From: Oerskovia paurometabola
GTDB taxonomy: Bacteria > Actinomycetota > Actinomycetes > Actinomycetales > Cellulomonadaceae
DNA length: 64,000 nucleotides
Direction of reading: 5' to 3'
NCBI RefSeq assembly: GCF_016907365.1
Contig: NZ_JAFBBV010000001.1
Location: 3,658,001-3,722,000 of the forward strand
Shown here: in pieces, positions 42,036-50,450 of the stretch
How positions within the stretch are numbered: position 1 is the first letter of the stretch
Layout: the number at the start of each line of letters is the position of its first letter
Made by a program: the position numbers and the translations under genes
The notes under the pieces: model-generated
What the model saw: only the letters and a program-made list of their open reading frames with translations
Told to the model about the DNA's origin: nothing
Database searches by the model: none

Positions 42036-42794
42036 CTACGCCCGCACGCCCCGGCGAGCGACGTCGTCGTGCACGACGGCGAGGAACGACTCCGCGAGCA
42101 GACGTCCCGTCTCCAGGACCTCGCCCTCGAACGGAGCGGCCTCGGCGAGGACGTTCTCGGTGTCCACGTCGCCGTGGTCCGCGGCCCAGCGGCGGACCGT
42201 GTCGAGCGTCGCCTCGGGGTGGAACTGGACGCCCAGCGCGGAACCGTGGCGGAACGCCTGGTACGGGTACATGTCGGACATGCCGAGCCAGGTCGCGTCC
42301 TCGGGCAGGTCGATGATCGCGTCGGCGTGCATGCTGAGCGTGAGCGAGCGGGCCCGCTTGCCGGTCCCTGCCGCGGCCCGAGCCAACGCCCCGAGCACCG
42401 GGTCCGCCTCCGCCCCCGACCTCCAGAACACGCGCGTCAGGCCGACCTCGCGCCCGGGAGGGGCCGCGACCTGCACGTGACCGCCACCCGCGACCGCGAG
42501 GAGCTGGGCGCCGAGGCACACGCCGAGCGTCGGCACCGCGGCGAGCACCGCGGCGCTCAGCAGGTCGCGCAGCGCGGGGAGCCAAGGGGCCACGTCGTCG
42601 TCGTAGGCGGACATCCGTCCGCCCAGGACCACGAGGCCGCCGCCGAGGTCGGCGACGTCCGGCAGGGCGTCCCCCGCGAAGGGGCGCACGAGGCGGACGT
42701 CCGGCCCGAGCCGGTCCGCGAAGGTGTCCAGGGTGACGTCCGGGGAGTTCTGGACGACCGTGATCCGGACCGGGTCGAGAAGCTGGAGGTTCAC
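42036..42794 (-). CDS. Class I glutamine amidotransferase-like protein
   Basis: A 252-residue stand-alone GATase1 domain. The nucleophile is in LGVCLGAQLLAVAGGG (about residues 89-104), and the His-Glu pair is in LGVQFHPEATLDTV. LVVLGGRMSAYDDDVAPWLPALRDLL is the region after the first strand. It resembles GMP synthase-like amidotransferases that act on small amines or amino acids; no synthase partner is adjacent, so the acceptor is unknown. The GTG start is set by TACCTT six bases upstream. It is divergent from the NYN gene. Confidence 0.85.
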   Translation of the reverse strand: MNLQLLDPVRITVVQNSPDVTLDTFADRLGPDVRLVRPFAGDALPDVADLGGGLVVLGGRMSAYDDDVAPWLPALRDLLSAAVLAAVPTLGVCLGAQLLAVAGGGHVQVAAPPGREVGLTRVFWRSGAEADPVLGALARAAAGTGKRARSLTLSMHADAIIDLPEDATWLGMSDMYPYQAFRHGSALGVQFHPEATLDTVRRWAADHGDVDTENVLAEAAPFEGEVLETGRLLAESFLAVVHDDVARRGVRA

Positions 42795-42806
42795 CGCTGA
42801 AAGGTA
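42794..42806 (-). promoter_or_regulatory. Leaderless promoter of the GATase gene
   Basis: On the minus strand TACCTT (42806-42801) is followed by six bases and the GTG at 42794. Confidence 0.55.
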
Positions 42807-42928
42807 CTCGTAACCTGGGGTTCACATGCAAACCGTGCCCACGCCTCGGCGGGATCCGTGTCAGAGGACGGGTCGCCCAGCGAGCCGCGGGCTGCGACCG
42901 GACGGCCGGCCCGACCTGCCGTGACGGA

Positions 42929-42942
42929 TAGGCTGGACCCCA
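42929..42942 (+). promoter_or_regulatory. Leaderless promoter of the NYN gene
   Basis: TAGGCT (42929-42934) is followed by seven bases and the ATG at 42942, which selects this start over an upstream in-frame GTG. Confidence 0.6.
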
Positions 42943-43550
42943 TGTCGGACTCCAGCACGTCGAACGGCCTCGTCAGCACGCAGGGTGAGGCCAGGCGGCG
43001 CACCTACCTGATCGTCGACGGGGAGAACATCGACGCGACGCTCGGCATGAGCGTCCTGGGCCACCGCCCCAACCCCGAGGAGCGCCCCCGCTGGGACCGC
43101 ATCGTCGACTTCGCGGCGAACCTGTGGGGCCAGGACGTCACGCCCCTGTTCTTCCTGAACGCGTCGTCCGGCCAGATGCCCATGGCGTTCGTCCAGGCGC
43201 TGCTCGCGATGGGCTACCGCCCCATCCCGCTGGCCGGGTCGAGCTCCGAGAAGGTCGTCGACATCGGTATCCAGCGCACGCTCGAGGCGCTCCAGGGCCG
43301 CCCCGGCGACGTGCTCCTCGCGAGCCACGACGGCGACTTCATCCCCCAGGTCGAGGACCTCCTCGAGGACGGCGACCGCCGCGTCGGGCTGCTGTGCTTC
43401 CGCGAGTTCGTCAACTCGCGCTTCTCCGAGCTCGCGTCGCGCGGCCTGAGCTTCCACGACCTCGAGGACAACGTGGGCGCGTTCACCACGGTCCTGCCGC
43501 GCGTCCGGATCATCCCGCTCGACGAGTTCGACCCGCTGCGCTACCTCTGA
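42942..43550 (+). CDS. NYN (PIN-like) domain protein, probable RNase
   Basis: A 202-residue protein of the NYN/LabA family. TYLIVDGENIDATLG holds the first catalytic Asp, DIGIQRTLEAL the second, and GDVLLASHDGDFIPQVEDLLEDGDRRVGLL the SHDGDF acidic motif. FVNSRFSELASRGLSFHDLE and a basic/hydrophobic tail close the fold. The NYN acidic triad fits metal-dependent RNA cleavage, but no activity is proven for this subgroup that I know. It is monocistronic and ends in a strong hairpin. Confidence 0.85.
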   Translation: MSDSSTSNGLVSTQGEARRRTYLIVDGENIDATLGMSVLGHRPNPEERPRWDRIVDFAANLWGQDVTPLFFLNASSGQMPMAFVQALLAMGYRPIPLAGSSSEKVVDIGIQRTLEALQGRPGDVLLASHDGDFIPQVEDLLEDGDRRVGLLCFREFVNSRFSELASRGLSFHDLEDNVGAFTTVLPRVRIIPLDEFDPLRYL

Positions 43551-43567
43551 GCCTCCTCGGAGCCCGG

Positions 43568-43604
43568 GAGGGCGGGGCCGCGCACGTCGCGCGGTCCCGC
43601 CCTC
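43568..43604. terminator. Bidirectional terminator after the NYN gene
   Basis: A 16-bp stem (43568-43583 with 43589-43604, one G-U pair) and a five-base loop separate two converging genes. Confidence 0.75.
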
Positions 43605-43631
43605 GTCGTGTCCCCGGGCGGCGGGAAGCGC

Positions 43632-44831
43632 TCAGCCCCGCAGCTCGCGGTACAGCGGTGTGGGGAACGACGCCGTCACGCCCCCGCCGTCGAGCAGCCC
43701 GGTGATGCGCGCCGCCTCGGCGTCGACGGCCGCCGCAGCGTCCGTCCCGACGTCCTCGAGCAGGCGCACCGCGGGCGAGCCGTCGGCCCGCACGGCCCAC
43801 GCCCCGACGATGCGCCCCTCCCACCAGACGGTCGCCCCGATGTTCCCCGCCGTGTCGAAGAGCTGTTCGCGGTGCGGCCCGAGGTACCAGTCGCGGTGCT
43901 TCCAGCCCATGGCCGTGGGGTCGAGCGAGGGCAGCAGGGCCACGTGACCGGCGGCGGCGTCCGGTGCGGGCGCCAGGTCCGTGGTCCGGAGCGCCACCCC
44001 GGCGCCGAGCCCGTCGAGCTCGACCTCACGCACGTCGAGCGCCGCGAGCGCGGCCCGCGCCTGCCCCAGGTTCCAGCCGGTCCACCACTGGAGGTCCGCG
44101 ACGGTCGCGGGGCCGAAGGACTCGAGCCACGCGGACGCGATCCGCACCCGCGCCTCGGCCTCGTCGATCTCGGGGATGCCACCGGGCAGCCAGTCCTCGA
44201 CGGGGCGCCACAGGAAGCGGTTGGAGGACCACCCGCCGGTCGGTTCGCCCCGGACGACGCGACCCTCCGCCGACAGCATCGACAGCAGCGGTGACGTCAG
44301 CGAGCGCCGCACGTCCCACGACTTGGTGGTGGTCGGCAGGAACGCGGTCCGCAGCACGGGGGCCCGCGCCGAGAGCTGTGCGCCCGTGAGGGGCCCGTGC
44401 TGCGCGAGGGCGTCGTGGACCTGCTCCTCGGCACCCGCGAGGAACGCCTCGGCGTCCTCGACGGGCGGGTCGGTGGGGATCGTCGCGAGCTCCTTGAGGA
44501 GTCTGGCCCGCAGCCGTCGCCCCACGGCGGCGCTCGCCCCCGCGTGGACGACGGGCACCAGGTCGCGCGCCACGACGAACAGGGTGCGGCGCATCGCGAG
44601 GACGCGCACGAGGGAGCGCCGCTCGTACAGGGCGGCCTGCACGTCCTCGACGCGCAGCGCGGGGACGCGCGCGAGGACCGAGAGGTAGACGCTGGGGGCA
44701 TCCGTCGCGTGGAGCGCGACGAGGCGGTCGACGACGCCCTCGACCGTGGTCTCGGGTCGCGGGCCCGCAGCCCCGAGGTCGAGCTGGTGCGCGACGAGGC
44801 GCGCCCTGCGGTCGTGGTCGCTGATGCGCAT
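43632..44831 (-). CDS. Winged-helix DNA-binding domain protein (HTH_42, AlkX-like)
   Basis: A 399-residue protein of the HTH_42 family. The N-terminus reads RARLVAHQLDLG, then VEGVVDRLVALHATDAPSVYLSVLARVP, and LVRVLAMRRTLFVVARDLVPVVHAG is the family core. Winged-helix repeats follow: HGPLTGAQLSARAP, RVRIASAWLESFGPATVADLQWWTGW, and GNIGATVWWEGRIVGAWAVR. Relatives include YcaQ-like DNA glycosylases, which use a QxQ or related motif; I did not find that motif clearly, so glycosylase activity is unproven. The start could be ATG 44831 or an upstream ATG; the conserved part begins just after 44831. Confidence 0.78.
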   Translation of the reverse strand: MRISDHDRRARLVAHQLDLGAAGPRPETTVEGVVDRLVALHATDAPSVYLSVLARVPALRVEDVQAALYERRSLVRVLAMRRTLFVVARDLVPVVHAGASAAVGRRLRARLLKELATIPTDPPVEDAEAFLAGAEEQVHDALAQHGPLTGAQLSARAPVLRTAFLPTTTKSWDVRRSLTSPLLSMLSAEGRVVRGEPTGGWSSNRFLWRPVEDWLPGGIPEIDEAEARVRIASAWLESFGPATVADLQWWTGWNLGQARAALAALDVREVELDGLGAGVALRTTDLAPAPDAAAGHVALLPSLDPTAMGWKHRDWYLGPHREQLFDTAGNIGATVWWEGRIVGAWAVRADGSPAVRLLEDVGTDAAAAVDAEAARITGLLDGGGVTASFPTPLYRELRG

Positions 44832-44999
44832 CCTGGTCCTCGTCCTGGTCGTCCGCGCCCGTCCCGGGCCCGGGGCGTGCAGGCCCATGCAACCACCGTC
44901 CGCCGACACGGGCCGCGCGCCACGTGGCCGATGCTGCGCGCCATGCGTCGCACCGCTGCCGCCCAGGCGACTCCCAGGGTTCGGTCGCACACTGGAACC

Positions 45000-45749
45000 A
45001 TGAGCGAACCCGAGGCACGGCTGGTCGTGGTCGACGACGAGCCCAACATCCGCGAGCTGCTGTCCACGTCCCTGCGTTTCGCCGGATTCGAGGTCTACGC
45101 GGCCGCGGACGGCACGAGCGCGCTCAAGCTCGTGCGCGAGGTCGAGCCGGACCTCGTGGTGCTCGACGTCATGCTCCCGGACATGGACGGGTTCACCGTG
45201 ACGCGCCGCATGCGCGCCACGGGCCAGCACACGCCCGTGCTGTTCCTCACGGCACGCGACGACACGCAGGACAAGGTCACGGGCCTCACGGTCGGCGGGG
45301 ACGACTACGTGACCAAGCCGTTCAGCCTCGAGGAGGTCGTGGCCCGCATCCGTGCGGTGCTGCGCCGTACGCACGCCGAGCCCGATGACACCGCGGTGCT
45401 GCGCTTCGCGGACCTCGAGCTCGACGAGGACTCGCACGAGGTGCGCCGCGCGGGCCAGGTCGTGGACCTGTCCCCCACCGAGTTCAAGCTCCTGCGCTAC
45501 CTCATGCTCAACGCCGGCCGCGTGCTGTCGAAGGCGCAGATCCTCGACCACGTCTGGCAGTACGACTGGGGCGGCGACGCGAACATCGTCGAGTCCTACA
45601 TCTCGTACCTGCGCCGCAAGATCGACAACCTCACGGTGACCGGCCCCGACGGCACCGAGCAGCCCGTCCAGCCGCTCATCCACACCAAGCGTGGCGTCGG
45701 GTACCTGCTGCGCACGCCCCCGGAGTCCGGGGGCACCCGCCGGTCATGA
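45000..45749 (+). CDS. OmpR/PhoP-type response regulator
   Basis: A 249-residue regulator. The receiver domain has acidic Asp12 and Asp13 in VVVDDEPNIRELL, the phosphoacceptor Asp56 in VVLDVMLPDMDG and Lys106 in YVTKPFS. The OmpR winged helix covers about 130-240 (VVDLSPTEFKLLRYLMLNAGRVLSKAQILDHVWQYDW, ending HTKRGVGYLLR). It resembles actinobacterial PhoP/TrcR proteins. CACACT six bases before the ATG may be a weak leaderless -10. It overlaps the kinase gene by four bases (ATGA). Confidence 0.92.
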   Translation: MSEPEARLVVVDDEPNIRELLSTSLRFAGFEVYAAADGTSALKLVREVEPDLVVLDVMLPDMDGFTVTRRMRATGQHTPVLFLTARDDTQDKVTGLTVGGDDYVTKPFSLEEVVARIRAVLRRTHAEPDDTAVLRFADLELDEDSHEVRRAGQVVDLSPTEFKLLRYLMLNAGRVLSKAQILDHVWQYDWGGDANIVESYISYLRRKIDNLTVTGPDGTEQPVQPLIHTKRGVGYLLRTPPESGGTRRS

Positions 45750-47476
45750 GCACGCCCTCCTCGCCCGGCGGTCCGGCCGGAGCGCCGGGCCGCTCGGGCG
45801 CGCTGCCCCCGGTCCCCCCGCCGCCCGGCCCGACGACGTCGCGACCTTCCTCGGCACGCCCCGCCCCGGGCGAGGCACGTCCTGGGACACAGGATCCGGC
45901 GTCGGGCGCGAGGGACGGCGCGACGCCGCCCGCTCCTCCGCTGCCCGCGCCCGACGAGCCGCGCCCCTACGGCAAGTCCGTGCCCACCGAGAACTGGGGC
46001 TGGTTCGCACGCATCCCGCTGCGCACACGGCTCGTCGCGATCATCATGCTGCTGCTCGCAGCGGGGCTGGGGATCGCGGCGGTCGCGACCAGCGCGTTCG
46101 TGTCGAACTTCCTGGTGACGCAGGTCGACGACCAGCTCAAGGCGACCTCGGTGGACGTCGCGGCCGACCCGGAGAGCCAGTTCAACCAGAACACGGTCGG
46201 CCTCCCCAGCGACTACTACATCCTCTACCGGTGGTCGAGCGGGCGGAACGAGCCGCGGTACTTCGCGAAGACCGTCCTGAGGTACGGGGTGCCGGACATC
46301 CCGGCGTTGTCGCTCGACGAGGTGCGACGGATCGACGGCCCGTTCACGGTACCGCCCAAGCAGGGCGGTGTCCTCACCCCGACCGAGCCGACGCAGTGGC
46401 GCGTCATGCCGCTCATCGGCCCCGACGGGTCGACGGCGTTCGTCGCCCTCCCGCTGAGCGGGATCCACGAGACCGTCAAGTTCCTCGGGTGGACCCTGGC
46501 GATCAGTGCGGTCGTGATCGCCTTGGTCGGCGGCGCGTTCGCGTTCCTCGCGGTCCAGCGTGCGCTGCGCCCGCTGCGCGAGATCGAGGAGGCTGCCGCC
46601 GACATCGCCGGTGGCGACCTGACGCGCCGTGTGCGCCCCGCCCCGCCGACGACCGAGGTCGGCTCGCTCGCGGACTCGCTCAACACGATGCTCAACCACA
46701 TCGAACGGGCGTTCGCGGCCTCCGAGGCCTCGGAGGCGCGCATGCGACGCTTCGTCTCGGACGCGAGCCACGAGCTGCGGACCCCGCTCGCGACCGTGCG
46801 CGGCTACGGCGAGCTCTACCGCATGGGCGCCCTGACGACGCCCGAGCAGATGGACGACACCATGCGCCGCATCGAGGACTCCGCGACCCGCATGGGCACC
46901 CTCGTGAACGACCTCCTCGCGCTCGCGCGCCTCGACGAGGGCAGGCCCATCCGCCACGAGCCCGTGAACCTCGCGGCCCTGGCCCGCGACTCCGCGGGCG
47001 ACCTGCACGCGCTGGACCCCACGCGCGAGGTGCGCCTCGTGGGGCTGGGCGGAGCGCCCGTGGACGCCCCCGCGGACGTCACCGTGATCGGCGACGAGGA
47101 CCGGCTGCGGCAGGTCCTCGCCAACCTCATCGGGAACGTCTCGCAGCACACCCCGGCAGGCACCCCCGTGGAGATCGCGCTCGGGACGCAGGTCTCGGCG
47201 GGTGGGGCTCCCGTGGGCGTCCTCGAGGTCCGCGACCACGGGCCGGGCATCACGCCCGAGCAGGCGGCCCACGTGTTCGAGCGGTTCTACCGCGCCGACT
47301 CGTCGCGCAACCGTGCGTCGGGGGGCTCCGGGCTGGGCATGGCGATCGTCGCGGCCATCGTCGGGGCGCACCACGGGCACATCTCCGTGGCCCCCACGCA
47401 GGGCGGTGGCCTCACGGTTCATGTGGAACTCCCGACACAGGGCTACGATGGCGGGTCGTCGGCGGATCGGACGTAG
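45746..47476 (+). CDS. HAMP-HisKA sensor histidine kinase
   Basis: A 576-residue membrane kinase for the upstream regulator. A Pro/Ala-rich cytoplasmic start (1-80) precedes helix 1 (about 95-117, LVAIIMLLLAAGLGIAAVAT). An extracytoplasmic sensor region follows (about 118-245, DDQLKATSVDVAADPESQFNQ), then helix 2 (WTLAISAVVIALVGGAFAF). HAMP covers about 270-325. The HisKA H-box is FVSDASHELRTPLATVRGY. The catalytic domain shows the N-box RLRQVLANLIGNVSQHT, G1 VRDHGPGIT and G2 GGSGLGMAIV. The signal is unknown. Confidence 0.92.
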   Translation: MSTPSSPGGPAGAPGRSGALPPVPPPPGPTTSRPSSARPAPGEARPGTQDPASGARDGATPPAPPLPAPDEPRPYGKSVPTENWGWFARIPLRTRLVAIIMLLLAAGLGIAAVATSAFVSNFLVTQVDDQLKATSVDVAADPESQFNQNTVGLPSDYYILYRWSSGRNEPRYFAKTVLRYGVPDIPALSLDEVRRIDGPFTVPPKQGGVLTPTEPTQWRVMPLIGPDGSTAFVALPLSGIHETVKFLGWTLAISAVVIALVGGAFAFLAVQRALRPLREIEEAAADIAGGDLTRRVRPAPPTTEVGSLADSLNTMLNHIERAFAASEASEARMRRFVSDASHELRTPLATVRGYGELYRMGALTTPEQMDDTMRRIEDSATRMGTLVNDLLALARLDEGRPIRHEPVNLAALARDSAGDLHALDPTREVRLVGLGGAPVDAPADVTVIGDEDRLRQVLANLIGNVSQHTPAGTPVEIALGTQVSAGGAPVGVLEVRDHGPGITPEQAAHVFERFYRADSSRNRASGGSGLGMAIVAAIVGAHHGHISVAPTQGGGLTVHVELPTQGYDGGSSADRT

Positions 47477-47538
47477 GCTCGAAGGAGCATCCGCGCTCGA
47501 CGACGCATCCTGTTCCCGCATCGAAGAAGGCTGATCTC

Positions 47539-48276
47539 ATGGGCGTCACCACCTCTGACGCACCGCAGTGGTTGCTCACCTCCTGGACCCGTAGCTGCAA
47601 GGGCGCCGGGGCGACAGCCCCCACCGAGGAGATCCTCGCCGTCGGCGAAGGGCTCCTCGAGCGCTGGAACCAGCCCGACCGCCACTTCCACAACCTGCGT
47701 CACCTCGCCGACGTCCTCGGACGTGTCGACGAGCTCGCGGAGGAGACGCACGACGCCGACGTGGTCCGCCTCGCGGCCTGGTACCACGGCGCGATCTTCG
47801 ACGCGGCCCGCAAGGCCGCTTACGCCAACAAGGGGGGCGAGGACACGAGCGCGAGCGCGGCGCTCGCGTTCGAGCAGCTCTCGGGCCTGGGCGTGCCGGA
47901 GAAGGCGTGCCGACGCGTCGAGTTCCTCGTCAACGCCCTCGTGCGCCACGCGCCGGACCCCGCGGACTTCGACTGTGCCGTGCTGTGCGACGCGGACCTC
48001 GCGATGCTCGCGGCCGAGCCCCAGCGGTACAAGGAGTACCTGAAGGACGTGCGCGACGAGTACGCGCACATCCCGCTCGCGGACTACCTGCGGGCACGCA
48101 CCGCGATCATCACCAAGCTGCTCGAGCGTCGTTCGCTGTTCTCGAGCCCGCTCGGTGCCGCGTGGGAGGAGCCCGCGCGCCAGAACCTGGACGCCGAGCT
48201 GCAGCGCCTGCGCAAGGAGCAGAAGAAGCTCGAGGCATCGGCCCCTCCCGCGCTGGTCGCACCCTCTCCGTCCTGA
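47539..48276 (+). CDS. HD-superfamily metal-dependent phosphohydrolase (COG4339-like)
   Basis: A 245-residue cytoplasmic protein. RHFHNLRHLADVL and VRLAAWYHGAIFDA give the two His and Asp residues of the predicted HD metal site, with ANKGGEDTSASAALAFEQLSGLGV after them and FDCAVLCDADLAMLAAEPQRYKEYLKDVRDEY holding a further DADL pair. The helix-rich end reads ARQNLDAELQRLRKEQKKLE. The start is ATG with AAGAAGG nearby. It lies 62 bases after the kinase and could share its transcript; a TAGGCT at 47476-47481 may also give it a promoter. Substrate unknown. Confidence 0.85.
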   Translation: MGVTTSDAPQWLLTSWTRSCKGAGATAPTEEILAVGEGLLERWNQPDRHFHNLRHLADVLGRVDELAEETHDADVVRLAAWYHGAIFDAARKAAYANKGGEDTSASAALAFEQLSGLGVPEKACRRVEFLVNALVRHAPDPADFDCAVLCDADLAMLAAEPQRYKEYLKDVRDEYAHIPLADYLRARTAIITKLLERRSLFSSPLGAAWEEPARQNLDAELQRLRKEQKKLEASAPPALVAPSPS

Positions 48277-48485
48277 GCTGCCCTGAGGTGTCAGCGGCGG
48301 TCGCGCGCTGCTGCTGGGCGGCGAGCCGTGCACAGGCACGCGTCCTGACTCCGCTCCCACAGGCCACGGGACGTCCCCTGCCCGACGGCGCCGTTCAGCT
48401 CTAGCGTCCTGCTCACCCGGTCGCGCACTGCGCCCGGGGCGGGGCGCGACCGGTGCCCCGCAGGCTCGGTGAGAGGCAGGACGGC

Positions 48486-48776
48486 ATGAGCAGGTACGAG
48501 GTCGACAGTGCGCGGGTCGCGCAGGCGAGCGCCGCGGTCGGAGGGTCGGTGACGGCCATCCGTGCCGAGGTCGGGGCCATGCTGCGCAACCTCCAGGACC
48601 TCCAGGCGAGCTGGCAGGGCGGTGCCGCGACCGCGTTCGCGGGCGTCATGGCCGAGTGGCAGGGCGCCCAGGTGCACGTCGAGACCGCGCTCGACTCGAT
48701 CACGACCGCGCTGGGCTCCGCGGCCCAGACGTACGCGGACGCCGAGGCCCAGGCCGCCCGGCTGTTCCTGCGCTGA
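48486..48776 (+). CDS. WXG100 (ESAT-6-like) protein
   Basis: A 96-residue helical-hairpin protein. The WxG turn is in LQASWQGGAATAF, and the C-terminus holds YADAEAQAARLF with the YxxxE secretion signal used by type VII (ESX) systems. The start ATG follows GAGAGGCAGGA. No EccC or other ESX gene is in the window, and there is only one WXG100 gene, so it may act as a homodimer with a distant secretion system. Confidence 0.88.
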   Translation: MSRYEVDSARVAQASAAVGGSVTAIRAEVGAMLRNLQDLQASWQGGAATAFAGVMAEWQGAQVHVETALDSITTALGSAAQTYADAEAQAARLFLR

Positions 48777-48835
48777 CGAGCCTCTTCCTTCGGTGGCGGG
48801 CCGCGGTGGTGCTCGTGGCGCGCTGCCGGGGCCGC

Positions 48836-48849
48836 TAGGCTCCGCTCCA
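48836..48849 (+). promoter_or_regulatory. Leaderless promoter of the PQQ-propeller gene
   Basis: TAGGCT (48836-48841) is followed by seven bases and the ATG at 48849; the same hexamer and spacing occur before the NYN gene. Confidence 0.6.
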
Positions 48850-50450
48850 TGCGCCGCCGCCAGTCCGCCGCCTCTCGCACGGTGTCCTTCGAGGTCGTCG
48901 AGGACCTGGACGACGTTCTCTCGGCGCCGCCAGGTCCGGCCGAGAGTGCGGAGGCTGCCGGGTCCGACGAGTCGGCCGTCGCCACGGGCGGCGCGTCCGG
49001 TGCTGACGGCTCCCGTGACGACCTGGGCGACGGGGACCCCGGGGCAGGGGGCGGCGCGCCGTCGGGCAGGAAGCGTTGGAGACCGTGGGCCGCTGCTGCC
49101 GGTGTCCTTGCCCTCGTGGCCGGCGGGCTCGCGGTCGGCGGCCAGATCGAGGAGCGGCGCACGCAGTCGCGCCTCGTCGTGAGCGAGGGCGGAGTGCTGC
49201 CCTTCACGGGACCGCCGCAGGAGATCTGGTCGAGGGACGTGGCCGATCAGGTCTGGACGCCCTGGGGCGGGCTGCTCCTCGGCCGCGACGCCAGCGGTAG
49301 CGACGAGACCGTCACCGCCGTCGACGTCCTGACCGGGCAGGACGTGTGGGAGGCGACGGTCGGGCCCCAGGCGATCTGCGGTCGGAGCAGCTTCTGGCAG
49401 CCGTTCGCCGTGGACGACGGTCCCCTCCTGTGCCTGTCCGGCGCACTGGAGGCCATGACCGTCACGGCCCTGGACCCGGACGGGCGGGTCACGGGGCGCA
49501 GGGACCTCGGCACGGTCGACGAGGCGTCGGGCTACGCCGTCGGGCCTGGCAGCACGGTCGTGACGGTCCGTCGCGACGGCCCCGTCGGCCCGCCGGTCGG
49601 CCGGCGCGAGGTCTGGACCGAGAACGGGTCCCCGACGTTCGTCGACGTGCCCGGAGGGCGAGGCGTCGTCGTGACCCTGGAGGACGCGCTCTCCGGGGAC
49701 GTGCTCTGGGAGAACCGGGTCCCGTTCGTCGCGCCGGACGAGGTCTGGGAGTGCCAGGGGCGCGGGACCGAGCCCGTGCTGGCGCTCGACCAGGTGACCA
49801 CCTGGACGACCGGCTACGTCGTCCAGGTCGACGGCTGCGGTATCAGTGCCTCGTTCGACGCCGGCGGTGCCCGCCTGGACGACCCGGCAGCCCCGGAAGA
49901 CCAGGTCGAGCCGTTGACGGCGACAGCCGTGAACAGGTTCGACCAGACGACCACGCACACGACCGTGCTGGACCGAACGGGCTCCCCGGCGTGGGACGTC
50001 ACCGGGCAGATCCTTCGCCCGTCCACGACCGACGGGACAGGTGAGAGCACGGTCTTCGTCGACGTCCTGGGCGGCCTGGCGGCCTTCACGCCCGAGGGCA
50101 AGGAGCTCTGGGACGTCTCGGCGTACGCGAGCAGGATGTACGTGCACACGAACGCCGTCATCGTCGTCGACGACGGCGCGAACGGCCTGACCGCGCTCGA
50201 CCCGAGCACGGGCCGCAGGCTGTGGACCGTGCCCGGAGAGGACTCGATCTACCCGTTCGGTGTCGCGACCGACGGGTCCCAGCTGGTCGTCGTCGCCCAC
50301 GGTTCCGAAGGGGCGCCCCGGACCTCGGGACACGACCTGGCGACGGGTGACGTGCTGTGGACTCTCGAGGAATCGCCGGGCCAGGGCCTGATCGGCTACC
50401 ACGGTGCGCTGCTCCGCCTCTCCGAGGACTCCGTGGGCAGGGTCGGGTGA
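48849..50450 (+). CDS. Membrane-anchored PQQ-like beta-propeller protein
   Basis: A 533-residue protein. About 75 acidic, Ala/Gly-rich cytoplasmic residues lead to one helix (about 77-96, PWAAAAGVLALVAGGLAVGG), and the rest is an extracytoplasmic propeller. Repeated blades show the PQQ_2-type pattern TVTAVDVLTGQDVWEATV, MTVTALDPDGRV, VVVTLEDALSGDVLWENRV, ANGLTALDPSTGRRLWTV and GHDLATGDVLWTLEE. No cofactor ligands or signal-transfer domain are visible, so scaffold or assembly roles are likely. It overlaps the phosphopantetheinyl transferase gene (GTGA). Confidence 0.8.
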   Translation: MRRRQSAASRTVSFEVVEDLDDVLSAPPGPAESAEAAGSDESAVATGGASGADGSRDDLGDGDPGAGGGAPSGRKRWRPWAAAAGVLALVAGGLAVGGQIEERRTQSRLVVSEGGVLPFTGPPQEIWSRDVADQVWTPWGGLLLGRDASGSDETVTAVDVLTGQDVWEATVGPQAICGRSSFWQPFAVDDGPLLCLSGALEAMTVTALDPDGRVTGRRDLGTVDEASGYAVGPGSTVVTVRRDGPVGPPVGRREVWTENGSPTFVDVPGGRGVVVTLEDALSGDVLWENRVPFVAPDEVWECQGRGTEPVLALDQVTTWTTGYVVQVDGCGISASFDAGGARLDDPAAPEDQVEPLTATAVNRFDQTTTHTTVLDRTGSPAWDVTGQILRPSTTDGTGESTVFVDVLGGLAAFTPEGKELWDVSAYASRMYVHTNAVIVVDDGANGLTALDPSTGRRLWTVPGEDSIYPFGVATDGSQLVVVAHGSEGAPRTSGHDLATGDVLWTLEESPGQGLIGYHGALLRLSEDSVGRVG

